The notes under the pieces were generated by a model. That model made no database searches. It worked only from the letters and a program-made list of their open reading frames with translations, and had not been told where the DNA came from. A stretch of DNA of 64,000 nt from Dipylidium caninum (taxonomy: Eukaryota > Platyhelminthes > Cestoda > Cyclophyllidea > Dipylidiidae), in the NCBI GenBank assembly GCA_017562135.1, contig QEYB01001503.1, positions 1-64,000 on the forward strand. Reading direction: 5' to 3'. The position numbers and the translations under genes are program-made. Below are positions 58,584 through 64,000 of this stretch, piece after piece (position 1 is the stretch's first letter; the number at the start of each line of letters is the position of its first letter).

Positions 58584-58790
58584 TTACAATGCGTTGAGGT
58601 GCAGGGTGAGGATGTGTAGTAGAGAGGCTATCAGGAATATCGGCATTGCGCTGAACTTGGACTTCACGAAAGTCTCCTTCACTCCTTCGCACTTATTTAG
58701 GGCATACGAGAAAGTGTTTTGGTCCAGTAGAGTTGGTATGCTGATGTTTTCTTTCCCCACGTTGCACAAAATCTGACGTTCAGACTTGAT
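58584..58790 (-). pseudogene. Promoter plus truncated signal-peptide exon (right arm)
   Basis: Mirror of 12655-12860: MPIFLIASLLHIL run, stop after about 20 codons, no further exons. Confidence 0.5.
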
Positions 58791-59437
58791 GCAGCTCATT
58801 GCTAAGTGGCTCTTTTGGGTAGCTAATCGAGACACCAATGAGCCCGTTTGCAATGCCTTACTTCCTCGTGATCTCCTTGTCTCTGTGGCTCCCCATGTCC
58901 ATCACCACCACGGCAACTGATCACGTCTGGTCTGGTCCATGGAGGAGGTCCACGACACTGGATCATAACATTTAATTGCTGCCTCCGTGCCAACAATGCC
59001 GAGACCCCTGTGACCACTTCAATTTGTCCCCATAAGAACTGCCTCCTCACCATGGAGAAGGCATCAATCAGGCCGGACGTTCAGTGTTTGTTTATCAGCA
59101 TTTGAAGGAGTATCAAAAACAAGGAGAGGGTGGTAATTTTCTGATCCCCAACAAAGTGCAGACAATGTAAGGAAATTCGGAGGTGCCGGCTAGCTTCACT
59201 CTGCTAAACCACCTACTTTGATAGGACATGCATTGTCCATTTCCAAGTGTCCCTCATGGGCAATGACGAGAGGTAGAGCGTCGGGCATTTCATTAGTTCA
59301 GACACAAGATTTCAGTCCCCGACGATTCTCAGAAAAGTTATTTTAGTTGAGGTGACCACCAAGTGGCACAATTTCGTTTCCGATTCTTTTCTGCAAAATA
59401 GGCACTAAATCGTGAATTGCCCTTTTCTGTTTAGGTA

Positions 59438-59959
59438 AATTCTCCTACTGCGTTCTGGCGAAATGTCTCGTACTCAAATTTGTGAATCACGTTCCTTTGC
59501 ATTGGGCTTGGAACGGTCATCCCTCGAATCTCCTCATTTGAGATGATTTCGAACACAGAGAATGGTTTGGGGGCGCTGGTGTAAGTGTGGACTGTTTACT
59601 TGTTTGGGGAGTTGCCACTTTTGATGACAAAATTTCGTTAGTAGCTGCAGTATTTGCAACGACAATTTGCAAAGGTAATTGGCACATTTACCACCACCGT
59701 GGACTCAGCATTAAACCAACTGTGGCAACCTCGTCTCATCGCATTAGTTCATGTGCTACGCCGCAAAGGTGTCAATTCACGGGTTTATTACGAGGTGAAT
59801 CTGTGGAAAGGCGCGCGTCGGTGGCAACTTGCGACGAACACCCCGTTGCGCGCACTGACTTCAAGCCAATGGTCGATAAGCCAACAGCTCAGGCAGGATA
59901 TAAAGGCGAATGGGGCCGAATGGATAAGAAAACACATCGACCTACTGAAAAGGCTATAA
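59438..59959 (+). pseudogene. Possible divergent family remnant (right arm)
   Basis: Mirror of 11473-11995. The first frame has a TGA where the left arm has CGA (a CpG-type transition, about 59540). One extra A before the donor (GCAAAG|GTAATT against GCAAG|GTAATT) changes the phase. With this A, the 34 bp intron would join the second frame in phase, which is not so on the left. Confidence 0.35.
59899..59905 (+). promoter_or_regulatory. TATA box of the 60 kb family gene
   Basis: TATAAAG, 66 bp upstream of the ATG at 59965. Confidence 0.55.
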
Positions 59960-59964
59960 TCTAG

Positions 59965-60656
59965 ATGTTTCTTGTGCTTGCCCTCCTCACCATTCAGACA
60001 TGCTTTCTCACCTCCTCTTTGTGCGCAACTCCACAGCAAGAGAATTTGCTCATCTACAGGACCCCATCATTTTCAAGTACCTCATTGCTGTGACATGTTA
60101 ACTGTTGGCTTTCTAGGACAGTGTCAACCACACGCAAGTAGCCATTTGCAGAGTGATGTCACGAAAATTGCCACTCAATTTGCTTATGAAGCCTTTAATC
60201 AAACCATACTCAAGAGTGCGGACTATGAGAAATTTTGGTGGGCAGATTTAAGGGCCGCAAAGTGGACCATCAACCTCCAACAGATTGGCAGTAACGCGGA
60301 TGAATTTGATTTCTCAACGCAACTTCGCAAACATGCCGATCAACTATGTGGAATACCATCTGCCAACATACTAGTGCGTTTCCGTCAAGTAGCCACTGTT
60401 ACTGCGCTCTTTCTTCCCCTTCAGTTGTGTGCACTTTCGCAGTCACAAAGTCGTCTCACTGAAATACAGGGGTCGCATCCGCTATAACAGGGACGAAGGT
60501 GCATTCACGATGGTGAAGACCTGGGACCACGAAATTGCAGAAGTTTTCGTGGGACACCAGCAGTCGGCTGAGGAGACAAGCATCCGCGAAGGCCTCGTAG
60601 CCGCCTTCACGTCGGCTATGCGCAATGCCACCTGTCGAGTGCCCCAAACAAAATAA
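59965..60656 (+). pseudogene. Secreted three-exon family gene, right-arm copy, frameshift in exon 2
   Basis: Exon 1 (59965-60076, 112 nt) is in the proper phase, with signal peptide MFLVLALLTIQTCFLTSSLC and a CATPQQEN stretch matching CSTASHET of sister genes. Exon 2 (60117-60373) is 257 nt, because CGCAAACATG replaces CGCAACATG near 60328. The frame is lost before exon 3 (60425-60656), which is open and ends NATCRVPQTK. The left copy has the reverse situation. An unbroken version would be about 199 aa, so the gene was probably functional until recently or is intact in the real genome. Confidence 0.75.
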
Positions 60657-60668
60657 TAGTCAAACATT

Positions 60669-63020
60669 TCACCTGACGCCTCGGCTGGTGCTGGCTTTGC
60701 CGACTAGTGAATTTGTCCGAGACTCTGATGAAAGAAAGTTGTTTAATCTCTCTGAGTGCAGTTGAATAGCCTTCGAAAGCGCGATGTAGTAGCGTGTAAG
60801 TAGAACCCAATTGGGCTGGGAGGAAGTCAACTTCCACCGTTTGGTCGCAGAACATTCGGTGCTGTAATAAGAGAGGAGAAAAATGCGAGACGCACAGTTA
60901 GTTATGGAAAGTGAGTTGATTTGAATGACGTAACAGCGGAGATCTCTCGTACATACGAATTGAAAGCTAATGCGCAGATAAAAAGCAGACATAACAGAAG
61001 GCGTGAATAAATGAAAAGCGACTGGGAAGTAACGTCTGTGAAAAGCTGGAATTAAGTATGCTATCACAAAGCCGACCCAGTCAGTCAGCGAATTCGCAGC
61101 GGAAAATGGCATGGGGGAAATGGTTGAACAGTGCCCATACAGCCGTGGATAGAAATGAGATGAGGAGCTGTGAACTTACAGCCTAATTTGGCCTGCAGGT
61201 TTTCGCACGATTCCTGGACATTCTACGCCCCTCGTTGCACAACACGTGTCAGTCTTCCCATTGCCCTTCTCACCTTGGCAATACGGTCAGGTAAACAAGC
61301 AGGAAATCGGAAGACGCTCAAAAGCAGTTAATTATTAATGGGTAGCCCGCAGCTCCACGGATCGCTCAAATCGATGCTTTAAGATTCACAGGGTCAGACA
61401 GGTGCCGTTACTGCGGCATGGCACGCACTCGTGCAGTCTGCACAGGAGTAGTCAGTCTTGGGGGTAAGTCTTCATTAGTTGCGATGGAGAGACGATTGGA
61501 GAGTCGCCTGGAGGGGAGGTGAGGAGGCCAAAATTCCCGTTCTCCATCTAGCACAAGTGGATGGAAGACGTAGATGCGAGATAAAAGGCTACGTTGTGAG
61601 GAGGTGGAAGAGTGGAGAGACGTGCTTCATTTCGGCGGTCGATGGATAGGTCAAGAGTACATATGCATTGTCTGTTTATTGAGTCAGTGAAGAAAGAGGC
61701 AAATCAAGGATAAGTTGGAAGCCCAACATTGAGAAGTAGTAGAAGCATGGAGCCTTCAACAGACCTGACTGAGTTCGAGCGGCGATCATCAGTACTTCAG
61801 CGCTTACACCAAACAATCTCCTCCAATGCTCCCAGACCTCAGACAGACTTTTCAGTATTCGGACACCAGAATGTAAGGGTGTGTGTTTTTGAGAAGGCGC
61901 GATGTGTGGAAAGTTTTTGCTCACAAACAGATTGCCGTGAAGAAGGGGAGGCTTTGAGTTGTCACCCAGTTCCACTGCGTTAAGCCGTCAACTTGTAGAG
62001 CGCATGCATTCATGTCTGACTGGGAGCGAGCAGAGGATATTTGGGGTCCGCATCCACCTTGTCCTCATGGAGTGAGTTGATGCCTCAGTGGGGACTGTGG
62101 TTCCTCTTACCCATCTTTTGTGCTACGTCCCCTGCGACAAGGGTGCGCACATATTTGATCCCGGTGATGGTCTTCACACCCATCAGCTGACCGCATGACT
62201 TGCAACTTCGTTGTTTCAAAGATGAAACGACTGTCTGCAATATCGTCAATCCCATCTTCCTCCACTAGCCAATGCCTTGGCAGTGCTGCAAGATATGGGC
62301 ATTTTATCAGAAACTCTTTTGCTAATCTGCTGCGAAAAAGATGTTCTCGGGCAATATATGAAAACCACTAAAAGCGTTTGCAAGCACCCATAAATTCGTC
62401 TTGTCATGGCTGTATTTGCCACATTAGAGAGCAGGCTGAAGGAAGGAAAGAAGAAAAGAAGGAGAGGTGGTGGCCAAATAAGGGATGCTATTCAGTTGGC
62501 AGTGACTACATAAGGTAGGACGCTGTTATCGGCACGTGAGCATTGAAAAACAAGATGTATGTTGATGAGCAAACGACGAAGAGCAGCCTACGACGCTCTT
62601 GTGCGCTTACTCCCGTTCCCTTCGCCCCATCCCCAATGTACGCGACCCCTCTTTACCGGACTCTAACCGCCACCACAACCGGCATCTGCCTTTCTTAGCG
62701 CCAATCGAGGGGTAATAAAATTGTTATCAGCTAACAGAAGGATGCTTGAGAGCGAGAAAGACATATAGGAAGACAGAGAGAGGTGAAACTTAATGCGGAA
62801 CTAGGGCGATATAACTTCCTTGACGATCGAGTAGGTGCCTACCAATGTTGGTGGTTTCAATGCCCTCAAAGGTGAAGTCACTCTCGTGCAGCCACGTAGA
62901 TGCTCCTCGTCACACACTGCCAAACTCGAATATCAGCGCTATGTGTAAACGTACTCTTTTAAGGTTGCAGATTTCCCGCCCTCCAACAGCACCACCAGCT
63001 GGAGGACTCAACAGGCGAAC
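60669..63020. other. Outer right arm, no supported gene
   Basis: Mirror of 8.39-10.76 kb. 60755-61110 is the dispersed repeat also at 1.1 kb. A plus-strand frame at 61729-61983 and a minus-strand one at 61676-61975 overlap; neither is kept intact in the left arm. Confidence 0.5.
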
Positions 63021-63307
63021 TTCATGAGTGGAGGGTGAGAGAAGTGAAAGGATTCCTTTGAAAAACTCACTGATTCCAGTAAATCAGGGTTTATTTAGCC
63101 ATTGGTCACGGTGTCGTTCATTTGTAGGTGACGGTTGCACCCCATGTAAAGGAAAGCTTATGGCATTCGACTGCAGCACCACTGCATCATGCGCAACCGC
63201 CACTCCTTGTTTTCCTCCCTTCAATGCATAAGGCTAACTCAACACCTCGCCTACTGCGTGTTGCATGAGTTAGCAGTTTTACCCTCACTAAATCTCCCTT
63301 CCAACAG

Positions 63308-63527
63308 AGTGGTGCCTGGCGCCTACATCATCAAAGCTCTTGAATCGACAGCATTCTTCCGAGTTGATAATTCGTTACTACAAGTCGACGTACACGAGGC
63401 TTGGAATTATAATATGCTGCATAGAGTGGTAGGAGAGTTCTTGGCATATCACAAAATGTGTATTTGGGGGAAATTTGTGAGGGGTTTAAATTCATCCACT
63501 TTAAATACTTGTTCTCAACTCACTTAG
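63308..63527 (+). pseudogene. Orphan exon 3 of the secreted family (right arm, open)
   Basis: A CCTTCCAACAG acceptor at 63307 and a 220 nt open frame with GAYIIKALESTAFFRVDNS, a helix region and the end TCSQLT-stop, where the final Cys is shifted by one position. AATAAA lies near 63586. No exon 1 or 2 is found in the 500 bp upstream. It is the less damaged of the two mirror copies. Confidence 0.75.
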
Positions 63528-64000
63528 AATGACTGCTGCCTGACCCGAGTTATATGGCTACATATGGTTACGACGTCTATGCCTCAATAAACTGTGCTCT
63601 TCACGTGGAGTAGTGTCATAGCTTTTATCTCAAGAGGGCCCGTTGCTTGAAGGGATGGGATGAAAGCCTTCATATCTCACCGGCCTCGATAACGGTCATC
63701 GGCTTCCTAGTGCCCAAATGTCCATTTCAATAGCAGTCGGAGTAAGTACACTCTGCTCAGCACAGGCCTGAACTATTCAGGGTCCACTGCAGTAAGAGAA
63801 CAACAAATGGAGGATCGCTAAGCTTACGTCCCAATCAGATTCTACTTTAGGCCTTGGGAGGAGGATTTCACTGTGAGGAACAGACTGCCTCCTCATTATC
63901 GACTAAACTCAATATCTCCTTACCTTATTTCCTCTCGTCTTTACCAATCAAACAATCAAAATCCGCATAGGCTATGAAAAGTCTGAACTTGTCGTCTACC

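Larger units (their letters stand above)
49611..64000 (-). repeat. Right arm of giant inverted repeat
   Basis: Reverse-complement partner of 7416-24301, running to the window end and probably past it. Gene order is mirrored: pseudogene at 50.2-50.9 kb, family gene at 53.5-54.2 kb, Ig-like frame at 56.4-56.7 kb, promoter relics at 57.2-58.8 kb, gene pair at 59.4-60.7 kb and orphan last exon at 63.3 kb. It lacks the roughly 2.95 kb insert of the left arm and carries a 0.38 kb stretch (55436-55816) in its place. An extra stretch of about 80 bp lies near 58200-58290. Confidence 0.95.

Noticed and set aside
7416..64000. Giant inverted repeat as terminal repeats of a transposon
   Set aside because: The arms are far larger than known terminal repeats, no transposase-like frame was seen in the spacer, and the outer ends are outside the window, so target-site duplications cannot be checked.
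1..64000. tRNA, rRNA or other structural RNA genes
   Set aside because: No cloverleaf-like conserved boxes or rRNA stretches were noticed by eye; a covariance-model scan would be needed to be sure.

Overview
The window is eukaryotic, nuclear and most likely from an invertebrate animal. The evidence is coding sequence split by short introns (about 40-100 bp) with GT-AG borders, TATA boxes about 50 bp upstream of start codons, AATAAA signals after stop codons, and no bacterial-style operons. GC content is close to one half by eye. I cannot name the phylum.

Two structures dominate. The first is a very large inverted repeat. The left arm (about 7416-24301) and the right arm (about 49611 to the window end at 64000, and presumably beyond) are reverse complements with a few percent divergence. 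They flank a spacer of about 25.3 kb. In the middle of the arms, a left segment of about 2.95 kb is replaced on the right by an unrelated stretch of about 0.38 kb. The second is a dispersed family of small secreted-looking proteins (about 190-205 aa). It has a strict three-exon layout: a short signal-peptide exon ending in phase 1, a second exon of exactly 256 nt, and a last exon of about 220-235 nt joined in phase 2. I do not recognise the family. The clearest intact or near-intact members lie at 4648-5412 (+), 19715-20462 (-), 31226-31919 (+), 41264-41980 (-) and 47901-48655 (+), with a probable member at 33266-33996 (+).

Region by region. 0-7.4 kb holds a decayed family copy at the window edge, a divergent remnant near 1.8-2.1 kb, one complete gene (4.6-5.4 kb) and direct repeats. 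7.4-24.3 kb (left arm) holds an orphan last exon, a gene pair candidate at 10.8-12 kb, promoter/exon-1 relics at 12.7-14.1 kb, an Ig-like reading frame at 14.6 kb, a pseudogene at 17.5 kb, one intact gene at 19.7-20.5 kb and a pseudogene at 23 kb. 24.3-36 kb is mostly single-copy and carries the two most divergent family genes plus a few unassigned reading frames. 36-49 kb is a mosaic of older copies of arm sequence, family fragments, a minus-strand gene, a divergent two-exon remnant at 44.1-44.85 kb and a complete gene at 47.9 kb. 49.6-64 kb repeats the left arm in reverse.

The picture is a birth-and-death gene cluster. Complete genes, single-base-broken copies, solo exons and solo promoters coexist. 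The two arms often carry different lesions in the same gene. No RNA genes, CRISPR arrays or recognisable transposase genes were seen. Everything rests on reading the sequence alone; no search or alignment program was run.
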